A DNA stretch of 64,000 nt, taken from assembly GCF_900699045.1 (NCBI RefSeq), contig NZ_CAADHL010000001.1, forward strand, positions 310,001-374,000. Direction: 5' to 3'. Shown piece after piece: positions 32,301-42,948 of this stretch (positions are counted from its first letter, which is position 1; each line of letters starts with the position of its first letter). The position numbers were made by a program, and so were the translations under genes. The notes under the pieces were generated by a model, which was not told the DNA's origin, did not search any database, and saw only the letters and a program-made list of their open reading frames with translations. Source of the DNA: Candidatus Williamhamiltonella defendens (lineage in GTDB: Bacteria; Pseudomonadota; Gammaproteobacteria; Enterobacterales; Enterobacteriaceae).

Positions 32301-33388
32301 TCAAATGCTTAATGCCTTACCTTCCTGGCTTTTTAGTGTTTTTTGTTTTTTCGGTAAAAATACATTTAAAAGGCTATAACCTAAAACAGCAGATACCGTA
32401 GAGCCCAGTAAGATACCCAGTTTCTCATAGGTATTTAGTTTAAAATAGGAGCTGTCAAAAACCAATGATGCGATAAATATCGACATGGTAAATTCAATAC
32501 TATAGAACACATAAACCGAAAAAATACATTTTAAATAAATTGAATTAGGTAATTTTGCAATCCCCGTCTTCACCGAAATCTAACTAAAAATGAAAATACC
32601 TAAAGGTTTACCTATTATTAATGCAGTAGAAGTGCCCAACGGTAGGAATGAAGTCAATCCTGAAAAAGAAACACTAGATAAAGAAACACCGGCGTTAGAA
32701 AAAGCGAACAAAGGTAAAATCAGATAAGCCACCTAAGGATGTAGCCGTGTTCTAATTTTTCTAAAGTTGAATATTTTGTGCGCAAAGAGATCATAAAACG
32801 AATCAGCAGTCCTGCTAAGATAGCTAGCAAAGCCATCGAAACAACGGAAATCTTAAACGTCAGCCAAGAAAGATTCTTCGTATAAAAAAGAGAATGATAT
32901 TGATCACTATAAGATCATCACTAATACCAATAAAAATACTTTTAAACTATTAGAGAGACGATCTCTTAAAAGTGCCATCACGCCTAAAACAAACGCAATA
33001 TATCTCTCTTTAGGAAGAGCCTATCCCTAATGAGTAAGCTCATCTGAACCTTAAACAACAAATAAATTATGACGGGTGCTAACAATTATCCTGGAAGCGG
33101 TAATTGCAGGGAATAGGGCTTTCTCGGGACCCACAAGAGAACCTTCTATTAATTCACGACTTCTAAGCCCACTAAAAAAGGGCTTATCAAACCATCATTA
33201 ACCCAAATCAGTAAAGGTTTGCTGATATCTCATGTGGAAATTATGAATGTGATGGGGATATCAAGAAATGATTGATATAGATCTCGCAAAGGACTATTTG
33301 CCATCCTCATTGCAATGACGACCGCAATGATTAAAATCATTCCACCCGAGGATTTTAAGCTTAAAAATTGAAGAATGACATTCTTCAT
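32301..33388 (-). pseudogene. nhaA: Na+/H+ antiporter NhaA, degenerate
   Basis: The start MKNVILQFLSLKSSGGMILI (33388 downward) matches the NhaA N-terminus, and the last 90 codons contain EFTMSIFIASLVFDSS and LGYSLLNV, the NhaA C-terminal helices. Between them, fragments such as [13 protein letters not shown] and [10 protein letters not shown] (32590-32700) are in other frames. The transport core with the paired aspartates is not readable as one frame, and several stops are present. NhaA exchanges sodium for protons in alkaline or salty conditions. Confidence 0.9.
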
Positions 33389-33464
33389 AAAACTCCTATT
33401 AATCAAAAAAATAAAAAGTGGCGATATTGACTGTTTTGACACAAACAGAATAAATCATGATTTA

Positions 33465-34580
33465 TTAATGAGTTAAATCATCGAAAAATTTTTTCATACT
33501 TTCTAAAAACTTTTTAGTCTCAGGGGTATTTTTTTTAGAAGAAGTTTCACAAAAGCTTTGTTCTAGATCCCGTAGTAGCTGCTTTTGTTTTTCATTAAGA
33601 TGAACAGGTGTTTCAATAAAGATCGTACAGAACAAATCACCTAGCGTCTTTTTTTCAGGTTTAATCCCTTTATTAGGGATACGAAAACACTGACCTGTTT
33701 GAGTTTCTGGAGGTATTTTTAATTTTATAGCGCCATCCAGAGTAGGGACTTCGATTTCTCCTCCTAGAGCAGCAGTCGTGAAATTAATAGGCACTTTACA
33801 GTATAGATTATTCTTTAAACGTTCAAAAATATGATGACGATCTACATGAATTTGAACATAAAGGTCACCACTGGGGGCGCCCATTTCTCCGACTTCGCCT
33901 TTACCGTTTAAACGGAGACAATCATTCGAGTCTATTCCCGCGGGGACTTTAACAGAAAATGTTTTTGGTTCTTCAACTTTGCCTTCTCCACGACATTGAC
34001 GACAAGGATCTTTGATCATTTGACCTTGTCCATGACAACGAGGACAGGTTTGTTGTATTGTAAAAAACCCTTGTTGCATATGCACTTCTCCTACACCTCG
34101 GCAGGTCGTACAGGTCACTGGGCGAGTCCCTTGTTTAGCACCACTTCCTTTACAGGACTCACAGTGTACTAAAGTAGTGATATGAATTTCTTTGCTCGCC
34201 CCACGTACTGCTTCTTCTAATGTTAAATTGAGGGTGTACCTCAGATCTCTGCCACGTTGTGTTCTTTGCTGATGTCCTCCAAAAAAATCACTAAAGACAT
34301 CATTAAAAACGTTGGAAAAATTTGAAGAATTGTGAAATCCACCGCGCATTCCACTCTGTTCAAAAGCCGCATGACCATGTTGGTCATAAGCCACTCGTTT
34401 TTGTTGATCAGAAAGAACTTCATACGCTTCTTTCATTTCTTTAAATTTTGTTTCTGCGTCTTTATCTTTATTACGATCGGGATGATATTTTTTAGCTAAG
34501 CGTTTATAGGCATCTTTAATGTCTTGCTCGTTTGCATTTTTAGTGATGCCTAAAATTTCATAATAATCTTTCTTACTCAT
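33465..34580 (-). CDS. dnaJ: Chaperone protein DnaJ
   Basis: A 371-residue type I Hsp40 (E. coli 376). The J domain has HPD at residues 33-35; a short G/F-rich linker follows; the zinc domain has four CxxCxGxG repeats ([32 protein letters not shown]). The C-terminal substrate-binding domains are complete. The G/F region is short and contains few Gly-Phe pairs compared with E. coli. It stimulates the ATPase of DnaK, encoded upstream, and shares its transcript. Confidence 0.96.
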   Translation of the reverse strand: MSKKDYYEILGITKNANEQDIKDAYKRLAKKYHPDRNKDKDAETKFKEMKEAYEVLSDQQKRVAYDQHGHAAFEQSGMRGGFHNSSNFSNVFNDVFSDFFGGHQQRTQRGRDLRYTLNLTLEEAVRGASKEIHITTLVHCESCKGSGAKQGTRPVTCTTCRGVGEVHMQQGFFTIQQTCPRCHGQGQMIKDPCRQCRGEGKVEEPKTFSVKVPAGIDSNDCLRLNGKGEVGEMGAPSGDLYVQIHVDRHHIFERLKNNLYCKVPINFTTAALGGEIEVPTLDGAIKLKIPPETQTGQCFRIPNKGIKPEKKTLGDLFCTIFIETPVHLNEKQKQLLRDLEQSFCETSSKKNTPETKKFLESMKKFFDDLTH

Positions 34581-34603
34581 TTTTTCCGCCTTGAGATAGC
34601 ATA

Positions 34604-34633
34604 CACGGGCGCAGAGTTTCCTCGACGCCCGTG
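34604..34633 (-). promoter_or_regulatory. Stem-loop between dnaK and dnaJ
   Basis: CACGGGCG and CGCCCGTG (34604-34611 and 34626-34633) form an 8-bp GC-rich stem; inside, GAG pairs with CTC around a GAAA tetraloop after a two-base mismatch. There is no following T-run, so it fits an mRNA-stabilising or processing element that lets dnaK exceed dnaJ, as proposed for the E. coli intergenic hairpin. Confidence 0.6.
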
Positions 34634-34704
34634 ATGGCTTTTAACGTAGCATTATTTAACGATTCGTAGGCATAAACACTCAGTGAACTTGACCTTAAGG
34701 GCAG

Positions 34705-36612
34705 TTATTTTTTATCTTTGACTTCTTCAAACTCAGCATCAACAGCATCTGCTTTTACATCGCTACTGTCGTTTTTTTCTGCATTATTAGAAGATGAATT
34801 TTGCTGCGATGCTTCCTCTAACTTGGCAGAAACCATCGTCAGTGCATTGGCTTTACTTTGTATGTCTTTTTTATCTTCACCTTTTATGGCGGTTTCTAAT
34901 TCTTTTAATGCTTGTTCAATAGACGTTTTCTCTTCTGGAGACACTTTATCTCCTGCTTCCTTCAATTTTTTATTTGTACCATGTATTAAATGATCAGCAT
35001 GATTACGGGCTTGAATTAATTCCTCAAATTTTCTGTCTGTTTCTGAATTAGATTCCGCATCCCGTACCATTTTTTTAATCTCATCTTCACTTAAACCAGA
35101 AGACGCCTTTATGGTGATCTTTTGTTCTCGGCCTGTGTTTTTATCTTTCGCTGACACATGCAAAATGCCATCTGCGTCAATATCAAAGGTAACTTCAATT
35201 TGTGAAGTACCACGAGGCGCAGGCTGAATGCCATCTAAATTAAATTGACCCAAGGATTTATTATCACTTGCTCGTTTACGTTCCCCTTGAAGAACATGGA
35301 TGGTCACTGCAGATTGATTATCTTCAGCTGTTGAAAACACTTGGCTATGTTTCGTTGGAATTGTAGTATTTTTAGAGATTAAAGAGGTCATCACACCGCC
35401 CATGGTCTCAATACCGAGTGAAAGAGGCGTTACGTCTAATAATAATAAATCTTTCACTTCACCGGATAAAACACTTCCTTGAACAGCGGCTCCAATAGCA
35501 ACAGCTTCATCAGGATTCACATCTTTACGAGGTTCTTTACCAAAGAAATTTGCCACTTTTTTCTGAACCATCGGCATACGTGTTTGACCCCCGACGAGTA
35601 TGACATCATCAATATCAGAGACAGATAAACCGGCGTCTTGTAAAGCAACCTTCAACGGTTCAATAGAGCGTGACACCAAATCTTCCACCAGTGACTCTAG
35701 TTTTGCACGGGTTACTTTCATATTCATGTGCTTAGGGCCGGTCGAATCTGCTGTAATGTAAGGAAGATTCACGTCTGTTTGCTGAGTAGAAGATAATTCA
35801 ACTTTTGCTTTTTCAGCCGCTTCTTTTAAACGCTGCATAGCCAAAGGATCTTTTCGTAAATCAAATCCTTGTTCTTTTTTAAATTCATCCACCAAATAAT
35901 TGATTAAGCGATTATCAAAATCTTCACCGCCCAAATGGGTATCACCATTGGTTGCCAACACTTCAAAAGTTTTTTCGCCGTCTACATCATCTATTTCGAT
36001 GATAGAAATATCAAAAGTTCCTCCTCCGAGATCATAAACAGCAATGGTGCTATTCCCTTTTCCCTTATCTAAACCGTAGGCAATTGCCGCCGCAGTGGGT
36101 TCATTAATAATGCGCTTGATTTCTAAACCAGCGATCCGGCCTGCATCTTTAGTGGCTTGACGTTGCGCATCATTAAAATAAGCAGGCACAGTAACCACGG
36201 CTTCTGTAACGCTCCCGCCCAAATAATCTTCTGCGGTTTTCTTCATTTTTTTCAATACTTCAGCCGAAATTTGAGGAGGCGCTGTTTTTTGCCCTTTCAC
36301 GCTGAGCCATGCGTCGCCATTATTTGCTTCAATAATATCAAAGGGCATAATATCCTTATCGCGCTGTGTTTCTTCGTCTGAAAATTTTCGACCCACCAAA
36401 CGTTTGATCGCAAAAAAAGTATTTTTTGCATTGGTCACCGCCTGACGCTTGGCAGGCTGACCAACAAGTGTTTCACCATCTTGTGTATAAGCAATAATAG
36501 AAGGCGTTGTACGATCACCTTCACTGTTTTCGAGTACACGAGGCTTACTACCGTCCATAATAGCAACACAAGAATTGGTGGTACCTAAATCAATTCCGAT
36601 AATTTTAGTCAT
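34705..36612 (-). CDS. dnaK: Chaperone protein DnaK
   Basis: A 635-residue Hsp70 (E. coli 638). The ATPase domain has [13 protein letters not shown] (residues 5-17), the phosphate-2 motif [12 protein letters not shown] and the adenosine motif [11 protein letters not shown]. The interdomain linker is [15 protein letters not shown] and the substrate-binding domain follows. The C-terminus ends [14 protein letters not shown], the EEVKD-type tail of enteric DnaK. A sigma-32-like promoter lies just upstream. The upstream neighbour is ppa, unlike the yaaH context of E. coli. Confidence 0.97.
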   Translation of the reverse strand: MTKIIGIDLGTTNSCVAIMDGSKPRVLENSEGDRTTPSIIAYTQDGETLVGQPAKRQAVTNAKNTFFAIKRLVGRKFSDEETQRDKDIMPFDIIEANNGDAWLSVKGQKTAPPQISAEVLKKMKKTAEDYLGGSVTEAVVTVPAYFNDAQRQATKDAGRIAGLEIKRIINEPTAAAIAYGLDKGKGNSTIAVYDLGGGTFDISIIEIDDVDGEKTFEVLATNGDTHLGGEDFDNRLINYLVDEFKKEQGFDLRKDPLAMQRLKEAAEKAKVELSSTQQTDVNLPYITADSTGPKHMNMKVTRAKLESLVEDLVSRSIEPLKVALQDAGLSVSDIDDVILVGGQTRMPMVQKKVANFFGKEPRKDVNPDEAVAIGAAVQGSVLSGEVKDLLLLDVTPLSLGIETMGGVMTSLISKNTTIPTKHSQVFSTAEDNQSAVTIHVLQGERKRASDNKSLGQFNLDGIQPAPRGTSQIEVTFDIDADGILHVSAKDKNTGREQKITIKASSGLSEDEIKKMVRDAESNSETDRKFEELIQARNHADHLIHGTNKKLKEAGDKVSPEEKTSIEQALKELETAIKGEDKKDIQSKANALTMVSAKLEEASQQNSSSNNAEKNDSSDVKADAVDAEFEEVKDKK

Positions 36613-36660
36613 CTAACATCTCTCCAGTCAAAAGCATCATTTATAAATTTACTTACGAAT

Positions 36661-36686
36661 ATGTGGGCATGTTGTTTATTTTCAAC
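36661..36686 (-). promoter_or_regulatory. Sigma-32-like heat-shock promoter of dnaK
   Basis: On the minus strand TTGAAA (36680-36685) is followed after 12 bases by CCCACAT (36661-36667). This resembles the RpoH consensus CTTGAAA, 11-16 bases, CCCCATNT. It ends about 50 bases before the dnaK ATG. Confidence 0.65.
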
Positions 36687-36689
36687 TAT

Positions 36690-37250
36690 CTATTTTAAAT
36701 TAGGTGGTTTGTCTGCAGATACAGACGACTTAGTTCTTCTAAAAGAATCCATAATTTCTTTTTTAGCCGCCTCGGCATTTTCCCAACCTTTAATTTTGAC
36801 CCATTTCCCTTTTTCTAAATCTTTATAATGCTCGAAAAAATGTTTAATCTGTGTCTTTAGCAATTCGGATACGTCATGTATATCTTGAACCGCTTCATAT
36901 TCTTTGGTCAATTTACTATGCGGAACGGCAATGACCTTAGCATCTTGACCGGCATCGTCTGTCATCCTGAGCATGCCCACTGGCCGGCAACGTATAACTG
37001 ATCCTGGACACAATGGATGAGGAGTAGGCACTAATACATCCACCGGATCACCATCCAAAGATAAGGTCTGGTTAATGTAACCATAATTACAGGGGTAAAA
37101 CATGGCCGTGGACATAAAACGATTCACAAACAATGCCCCCGTTTTTTTATCCACCTCATATTTAATCGGATCAGCATGAGCGGGGATTTCAATCACAACA
37201 TAAATATCTTTAGGCAAATTTTCACCCGCATCGACAAGATCTAAATTCAT
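36690..37250 (-). CDS. ppa: Inorganic pyrophosphatase
   Basis: A 186-residue family I pyrophosphatase (E. coli 176). The signature DGDPVDVLV (about residues 65-73) contains the metal-binding aspartates; other active-site elements are [34 protein letters not shown] and [16 protein letters not shown]. The C-terminal ten or so residues ([12 protein letters not shown]) are an extension. It hydrolyses pyrophosphate released by biosynthesis and is essential. It is next to dnaK, with about 75 bases between. Confidence 0.95.
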   Translation of the reverse strand: MNLDLVDAGENLPKDIYVVIEIPAHADPIKYEVDKKTGALFVNRFMSTAMFYPCNYGYINQTLSLDGDPVDVLVPTPHPLCPGSVIRCRPVGMLRMTDDAGQDAKVIAVPHSKLTKEYEAVQDIHDVSELLKTQIKHFFEHYKDLEKGKWVKIKGWENAEAAKKEIMDSFRRTKSSVSADKPPNLK

Positions 37251-37418
37251 AATGACTTATTCCTTTTTTGTAAAAAATAAAAACTGGACCCTACTAGTTA
37301 GGCAATGCCTTTCAAATTACCTTCATACCCCTTATGCGAAAAATTCTCATGAGGAGCCCTATCAAAACAAACGATTTAAACAATTTAAATTATTTAATGC
37401 AGCACCGAATGGGCTTCT

Positions 37419-37434
37419 ATTATCCTAGGATAAT
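37419..37434. other. 16-bp perfect palindrome
   Basis: ATTATCCTAGGATAAT reads the same on both strands and sits at the point where the sthA remnant loses its C-terminal part. It may be a chance palindrome or the scar of the deletion. Confidence 0.3.
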
Positions 37435-37435
37435 T

Positions 37436-38571
37436 AAAAGTTGGGCACTTTAAAATTAGTCAACTCCTACTGTGTTTTCCCTACAGAACTGATTTCAGGG
37501 ATGGTATAAATCCCAGTTGAGATATTTTCTATCAAACGTACACTATTAATGTCTTGAGTAATCGCCTGTGATGCAATGCGCCCTTGATCGTAGGCGACTG
37601 AAGCCAAACTAGGATATCCAATTACATCTCCAACAGTATAAATATGAGACAGGGCGGTCTGATATAGACTACTGACTTACAAAAATCTTCGTTCATCTGT
37701 GCTTAAACTAATATTTTCAAGTAATAATTCCTTGGTGTTGCCCGTACGCCTATTAGCATAAAATAGACAAGCTGCCTTTACTTTCTTCCCTGATTTTAAA
37801 TAAACAACGACGCCTTGATCCAAGCCTGCAATTAAATCAAACTCTTTATTATGCTTGATCACCACCCCGTTATTGCAAAAATGATAAGAGAGCGTATCTA
37901 AAATTTCTTGATTAAGAAAAGCCAACAAATGGTTTCAAGTATTAATAAAATCAATCTTCACGTCTAAATCTCTAAAAATAGAACCATACTCAGAATCTAT
38001 CATCCCTGCTCCGTAAATAATAATATGCTTTGGCTGCTGTTCTTCTTTTAATTCCAAAATGGGGTCGCGGTCATAAATTCTGGGATATGTAAAATCAATA
38101 CTTTCTAAATGATAAAAACGAGATCTTATCGCAATCAAAATATGATCAGAACTTATAGTATCTAAGTAATATCTGGTAGAATAACATTAAGTTTATATAG
38201 ATTCATAAAACAGGCATGACCAAAAAACAGATAACCATGATTGCGCTGATAAACATTAAATCGCATGGAGACAGACTTACTTATAAATGACATGATTCGG
38301 ATGTTCTAAAATATGATAAAAATAGGAATGAATGCTTTGAAGGTGAACACTGTAAAGCGGGTTAGTGATTAAATTAAATAATACGGCTGATAACATGACG
38401 CAAGGCTTTCGAATGGATTGTGCCAGAATGAGTGTAGCCTCCTCCGACATTTTTATAGCGTTCAATGACAGCGACAGACTACCATTTTTTTACAAGGCTC
38501 ATGGCCGTGCCATCACCGCCAGGACCTGAGCTAATGACAACGATATCAAAATTAAAATGTGTTTTCATCAT
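37436..38571 (-). pseudogene. sthA: Soluble pyridine nucleotide transhydrogenase SthA, degenerate
   Basis: Minus-strand fragments follow E. coli SthA in order: the FAD-binding start FNFDIVVISSGPGGDGTAMS (38490-38560), [10 protein letters not shown] (about 38440), HVISRIIXFN, TYPRIYDRDPIL (38055-38110), the NAD-binding IIYGAGMIDSEY (38000), then [17 protein letters not shown] (37890), [39 protein letters not shown] (37600) and [12 protein letters not shown] before a stop. About 100 C-terminal residues (the dimer domain) are absent. It is divergent from fabR, as in E. coli. SthA balances NADH and NADPH. Confidence 0.93.
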
Positions 38572-38762
38572 TTTAAAACCCTATGGTTCTTGCCAAAATA
38601 AATTCTTTAAATATTAAGATTATTTAGGATCATTTTTTCGATACCCAAATTAAAGACAGGCTTTATAATTATTTTAGTGTACTAAAGTGCATGAAGATAA
38701 CGAAATACTGGTTTTTAAAAACAAGGTTTTTCAAAAAATTTATTGAATATTTGGTGAATATA

Positions 38763-39374
38763 ATGGGCGTCAGAGCAGAACAAAAAGAAAGGACACGTCG
38801 TTCTCTTATTGAAACGGCTTTCAACCAACTTAGTTCTCAGCACAGTTTTTCTAACCTCAGCCTCAGGGAAATATCTAGGGAAGCCGGTATTGCCCCAACC
38901 TCTTTTTATTATCATTTTCGAGATGTGAACGAACTAGGTTTAACAATGGTTGATGAAAGTGGATTGATGCTAAGACAATTAATGCACCAAGTACGTCAGC
39001 GTATCGATAAAGGAGGCAGTGTAATCCGTACTTCAGTTTCAACTTTTATGGAATTTATTGGTAATAATCCTAATGCATTTCGTTTATTGTTACGCGAACG
39101 CTCAGGTACATCCGCCGCCTTTCGGGCCGCCGTTACACGAGAAATTCAGCATTTTATTGCTGAATTGGCTGATTATTTAGAATTTGAAAACAATATGTCT
39201 CGTCGTTTTATAGAAGCAAAGGCAGAAGCCATGGTGAGCATTGTATTTAGTGCAGGGGCTGAGCTGCTGTATTTGGAAACTGAACAAAAACATAAATTAA
39301 AAAAACGGTTGATCTTACAGCTGAGCATGATCGCTAAAGGCGCTGATCATTTGTATAAACCTGAAAAATCTTAA
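38763..39374 (+). CDS. fabR: HTH-type transcriptional repressor FabR
   Basis: A TetR-family repressor of about 203 residues from the conserved start [20 protein letters not shown]. The helix-turn-helix is [21 protein letters not shown] (about residues 31-51), and the ligand domain with [19 protein letters not shown] is nearly identical to E. coli. FabR senses unsaturated acyl-CoA/ACP and represses fabA and fabB. An upstream in-frame ATG at 38691 would add 24 residues unlike the E. coli extension, so I prefer 38763. The yijD gene that normally follows is missing. Confidence 0.93.
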   Translation: MGVRAEQKERTRRSLIETAFNQLSSQHSFSNLSLREISREAGIAPTSFYYHFRDVNELGLTMVDESGLMLRQLMHQVRQRIDKGGSVIRTSVSTFMEFIGNNPNAFRLLLRERSGTSAAFRAAVTREIQHFIAELADYLEFENNMSRRFIEAKAEAMVSIVFSAGAELLYLETEQKHKLKKRLILQLSMIAKGADHLYKPEKS

Positions 39375-39871
39375 ATGAGAGGTAATTTTTAAAATGTTTT
39401 TGTTAAAAATTTTTTAAAAATTATAAATTCTATCATTATTAATGATATCCCATTTTTGGATTTTAAGTATGTGATAAATTATTTTTAACTTAAATTGATT
39501 TAATATAAATATTTTTAAATATAAATTTATTAAAATTTTATATGGATTAGAAAATCAATGAATTGAGTAATAGTAATCAATAACAACTTTTAATTAATAT
39601 ATTAAACTCATGATTTTTTCTTTTTTCATAAAAGAGTGTAAACTCCTTCTTGGTATTATTATTAGAAGCAAAATATTTTTAAATTTAAAACAAGAGAGAA
39701 TTCACATTGTTGTGAACAATATAATAAGTCATTTGCAATATCAACTTGGATAAGTTGATATTCATCAAATCATTATTGATTTATTATTCTATTAAATTTT
39801 ATCAATCATCTTACTATCCTGTGATTGTAAAAGAGGTGTAATATTCTTATCATAAAAAGGAACTATCACAT
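39375..39871. other. AT-rich spacer upstream of glnH
   Basis: Close to 500 bases of very AT-rich DNA without a coding frame. The yijD gene expected after fabR is absent. The spacer holds an 11-bp inverted repeat (listed separately) and must contain the glnH promoter; I found no TGGCAC-TTGC pair that would mark a sigma-54 promoter as in E. coli glnH. Confidence 0.5.
39737..39762. promoter_or_regulatory. 11-bp perfect inverted repeat upstream of glnH
   Basis: AATATCAACTT at 39737-39747 and its exact complement at 39752-39762 enclose the four-base loop GGAT, 110 bases before glnH. Neither side has a T-run, so it looks like an operator or cruciform more than a terminator. Confidence 0.5.
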
Positions 39872-40615
39872 ATGACATCATTAATAAAAATCATATTAAT
39901 TACATTTTCTTTTCTATTTACATTAAACGTTTCAAGTGCTGAAAAATCACTGATTGTAGCGATAGATACGGCTTTTGTTCCGTTTGAATTTAAGCAGGGC
40001 GATAAATATGTCGGTTTTGATATTGACATTTGGGATGCTATCGCCAAAGCGCTTAAGTTAAATTATACTCTCAAGCCGATGGATTTCAGTGGTATTATTC
40101 CTGCTTTACAAACCAAAAATGTTGATCTGGCTCTTGCAGGAATCACTATTACGGAACAGAGGAAAAAAGCAATAGATTTTTCTGATAGCTATTACAAGAG
40201 CGGCTTATTGGTCATGGTGAAAAGCAATAACGATAAAATCAAGAATGCCGAAGATTTAAACGATAAAATCGTTGCAGTTAAAAGTGGCACAGGATCTGTC
40301 GATTACGCAAAAGCGAACATTAAAACGAAAGATTTGCGTCAGTTTCCTAATATTGATAACGCCTATCTGGAACTAGGCACGGGGAGAGCAGATGCTGTTT
40401 TATATGATGCGCCGAATATTTTATTCTTTATTAAAACTGCAGGTGATAAAAAATTTAAAGCAGTGGGTGAAATACTCGAATCACTACAGTACGGCATTGC
40501 TTTTCCCAAAGGCAGTATACTTCGTGCAGAAGTGAATGTGGCTTTAAACACGATCCATAATAATGGAACTTACCGCGCCATTTATAAAAAATGGTTTAAT
40601 ACAGAACCCAATTGA
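39872..40615 (+). CDS. glnH: Glutamine ABC transporter, periplasmic binding protein
   Basis: A 247-residue type 3 solute-binding protein (E. coli GlnH 248). A signal peptide of about 23 residues ends NVSSA-EKS. The mature part is very close to Gln[66 protein letters not shown]. These distinguish it from ArtJ, HisJ or GltI. It captures glutamine for GlnPQ encoded immediately downstream. Confidence 0.96.
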   Translation: MTSLIKIILITFSFLFTLNVSSAEKSLIVAIDTAFVPFEFKQGDKYVGFDIDIWDAIAKALKLNYTLKPMDFSGIIPALQTKNVDLALAGITITEQRKKAIDFSDSYYKSGLLVMVKSNNDKIKNAEDLNDKIVAVKSGTGSVDYAKANIKTKDLRQFPNIDNAYLELGTGRADAVLYDAPNILFFIKTAGDKKFKAVGEILESLQYGIAFPKGSILRAEVNVALNTIHNNGTYRAIYKKWFNTEPN

Positions 40616-40648
40616 TTAATTTCTCAATTCTTTATCAGGAGAATTCCG

Positions 40649-41305
40649 ATGCAGTTTGAATGGAGTGTTATTTGGCCCGCTATGCCAATCTTGCTTCAAG
40701 GTGCCAAGTTAACGCTTTGGATTTCTATTCTCGGCTTACTTGGCGGCCTTATTATCGGAGTAATTGCTGGCTTTACTCGCGCTTATGGAGGAAAGATCAG
40801 CAGTAACGTCGCTTTAATATTTATAGAGCTAATTCGTGGAACCCCTATTGTTGTTCAAGTGATGTTTATATATTTTTCCCTTCCTATGATGATCCCAATA
40901 CGCATCGATCCTTTTACCGCGGCTGTTGTAACTATCATGATTAATTCTGGGGCTTACATTGCAGAGATTACGCGTGGTGCCGTGCTGTCTATTCATAAAG
41001 GTTTTCGAGAGGCCGGTCTAGCTTTAGGTTTATCGAGGCGAGATACACTCAGATATGTCGTTGCTCCGTTAGCACTGCGTAGAATGCTACCTCCTTTAGG
41101 GAATCAATGGATTGTTAGTATTAAGGATACTTCTTTATTTATCGTGATTGGTGTTGCTGAGTTGACACGTCAAGGACAAGAAATCATTGCGGGCAACTTT
41201 CGTGCTATGGAAATATGGAGTGCAGTCGCGGTGATGTATTTGATTATCACCTTAACACTAGGTTTTGTCCTACGTAGACTGGAAAGAAAACTGAAAATAA
41301 TATGA
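40649..41305 (+). CDS. glnP: Glutamine ABC transporter, permease
   Basis: A 218-residue permease (E. coli 219) with about five membrane segments. The EAA loop that contacts the ATPase is [27 protein letters not shown], and [14 protein letters not shown] near residue 64 is the family signature. It lies 33 bases after glnH and its stop overlaps the glnQ start (ATGA), so the genes form one operon. Confidence 0.96.
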   Translation: MQFEWSVIWPAMPILLQGAKLTLWISILGLLGGLIIGVIAGFTRAYGGKISSNVALIFIELIRGTPIVVQVMFIYFSLPMMIPIRIDPFTAAVVTIMINSGAYIAEITRGAVLSIHKGFREAGLALGLSRRDTLRYVVAPLALRRMLPPLGNQWIVSIKDTSLFIVIGVAELTRQGQEIIAGNFRAMEIWSAVAVMYLIITLTLGFVLRRLERKLKII

Positions 41306-42027
41306 TAAATTTTAAAAACGTTTGTAAACACTTTGGCCAAACTGAGGTTCTTCACAATATCAATTTAAATATCAAAATTGGGGAAGTGGTCGTCATTATT
41401 GGCCCATCAGGTTCAGGGAAATCCACTTTACTACGTTGCATCAACAAATTAGAAGTCATTACTTCAGGTCAATTGATTGTAGATGATTTAGATGTCAACG
41501 ATCCTAAAGTAGATGAGCGCCTTATTCGTCAGGAAGCAGGCATGGTTTTTCAGCAATTTTATTTATTCCCTCATCTCACCGCTCTTGAAAATGTCGCTTT
41601 TGGGCCAACCCATATCCGAGGGGCCACTAAAAAAGAGGCAAAAAAGCTGGCACATGAACTTTTAAAAAAAGTCGGTTTATCAGAACGTTCTCATCACTAC
41701 CCATCAGAGATTTCAGGCGGCCAACAGCAACGTGTAGCAATTGCTCGGGCTTTAGCTGTGAAACCTAAATTAATGCTTTTTGATGAGCCTACCTCCGCAT
41801 TGGATCCTCAATTGCGTCACGAAGTACTAACGGTTATAAAAGATTTAGCCGAAGAGGGCATGACCATGGTCATAGTCACTCATGAAGTTAACTTTGCGCA
41901 CAAAGTAGCCTCTCGCCTTATTTTTATTGATAAAGGCCGCATCGCTCAAGATGGAAATCCGAATACTCTTATATCTAATCCTCCTAGTGAGAGATTACGT
42001 GAATTTTTACAGCATCATGTCACCTAA
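41302..42027 (+). CDS. glnQ: Glutamine ABC transporter, ATP-binding protein
   Basis: A 241-residue ABC ATPase (E. coli 240). Walker [10 protein letters not shown] near residue 34, Q loop [17 protein letters not shown], signature [15 protein letters not shown], Walker [13 protein letters not shown] and the H loop THEVNF are all intact. The Walker-to-signature spacing and [10 protein letters not shown] fit the polar amino acid subfamily. It energises import through GlnP. Confidence 0.96.
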   Translation: MINFKNVCKHFGQTEVLHNINLNIKIGEVVVIIGPSGSGKSTLLRCINKLEVITSGQLIVDDLDVNDPKVDERLIRQEAGMVFQQFYLFPHLTALENVAFGPTHIRGATKKEAKKLAHELLKKVGLSERSHHYPSEISGGQQQRVAIARALAVKPKLMLFDEPTSALDPQLRHEVLTVIKDLAEEGMTMVIVTHEVNFAHKVASRLIFIDKGRIAQDGNPNTLISNPPSERLREFLQHHVT

Positions 42028-42144
42028 TCATATTACAGAATCATTTTACTCAGCATGAATACCTTGAGTGCATAAATTTTTTTATTATGTGAAAAGTCAG
42101 CTTCATTGCTCAAGTCTATCAATAAATGGAGTAGACGGGTAAAA

Positions 42145-42790
42145 CCTTTAGAGATGCTGCTCCTCATGAGTTAGAAAAATATCATTTAAACAAAGCCCTG
42201 TTTGAAGAAGTAAAGACGTATTTATCAGAATGTGGGCTATTTATCAAACGGCGGAGTATTGTCGATGACACGATAATTCAGCACCCAGTTCAACTCAAAA
42301 TCAAAAAAATAACTGCGAGCATGAAATAAAAAAGCCACTCATAAAGGCAATGAGTGTTATGTTGGTATGAAAGCGCCTATGGGTAGGGATGCCGAGAGTG
42401 ATTTGGTGCACATTCGCTGCTCGTGATCAGAACCTCGGTTTATGTGGCCGAGCTCACCCAGGCTTACCATATTTATTTTTCACGAAGCGGAAGAGTTTAT
42501 CCACTGAGATACCGGTAATAAAGGGGTAATGGGCTGCAGAACACAAACACTATCCCCGGGGTCACTTGGCATGTCAATCGCCGCAGTGATACTGGCCTCC
42601 AAAGAAGGCAGCAACAGGTAGATAAAAACACCATTACTATCAAAGTATTATTGCAAAAATACGGGCAAGGTTGAACATCCCTTTCGGATATTAAAATGGC
42701 TATAATTGGCTCTGAATACTAAAAAAGAGGTAGGTTGATACTATCGCAAAAAACGCATTGCCCTTTTTTTTATCAGATTGTTTTTAGAAG
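42145..42790 (+). mobile_element. IS5-family transposase remnant
   Basis: The plus strand carries pieces of an IS5-type DDE transposase: HELEKYHLNKALFEEVKTYL and ECGLFIKRRSIVDDTII (42155-42270), then GNECYVGMKAPMGRDAESDL (42343-42402), corresponding to the QWYFGMKAHIGVDADSGL motif, and KVEHPFRILK (42672-42700) from the KVEHPFRVIK box near the end. Stops and shifts interrupt it, and the inverted repeats at its ends could not be identified. An insertion here fits the decay of pckA next door. Confidence 0.8.
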
Positions 42791-42948
42791 TGATACTATT
42801 CGCGCCCAATATCAAATTTATTTCTCAGATCTTCTGAGTTTCCATATAACACTATTAATAAATTTGTTTAATTCATTAAAATAAATAATTTGTAAAAAAT
42901 TAATGAAAAATTATAAAAATATTCAAATAGAATAAGGAGTTATCAAAA

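Noticed and set aside
39375..39871. Possible sigma-54 promoter for glnHPQ, expected from E. coli
   Set aside because: No TGGCAC and TTGC pair at 5-base spacing was found in the spacer.
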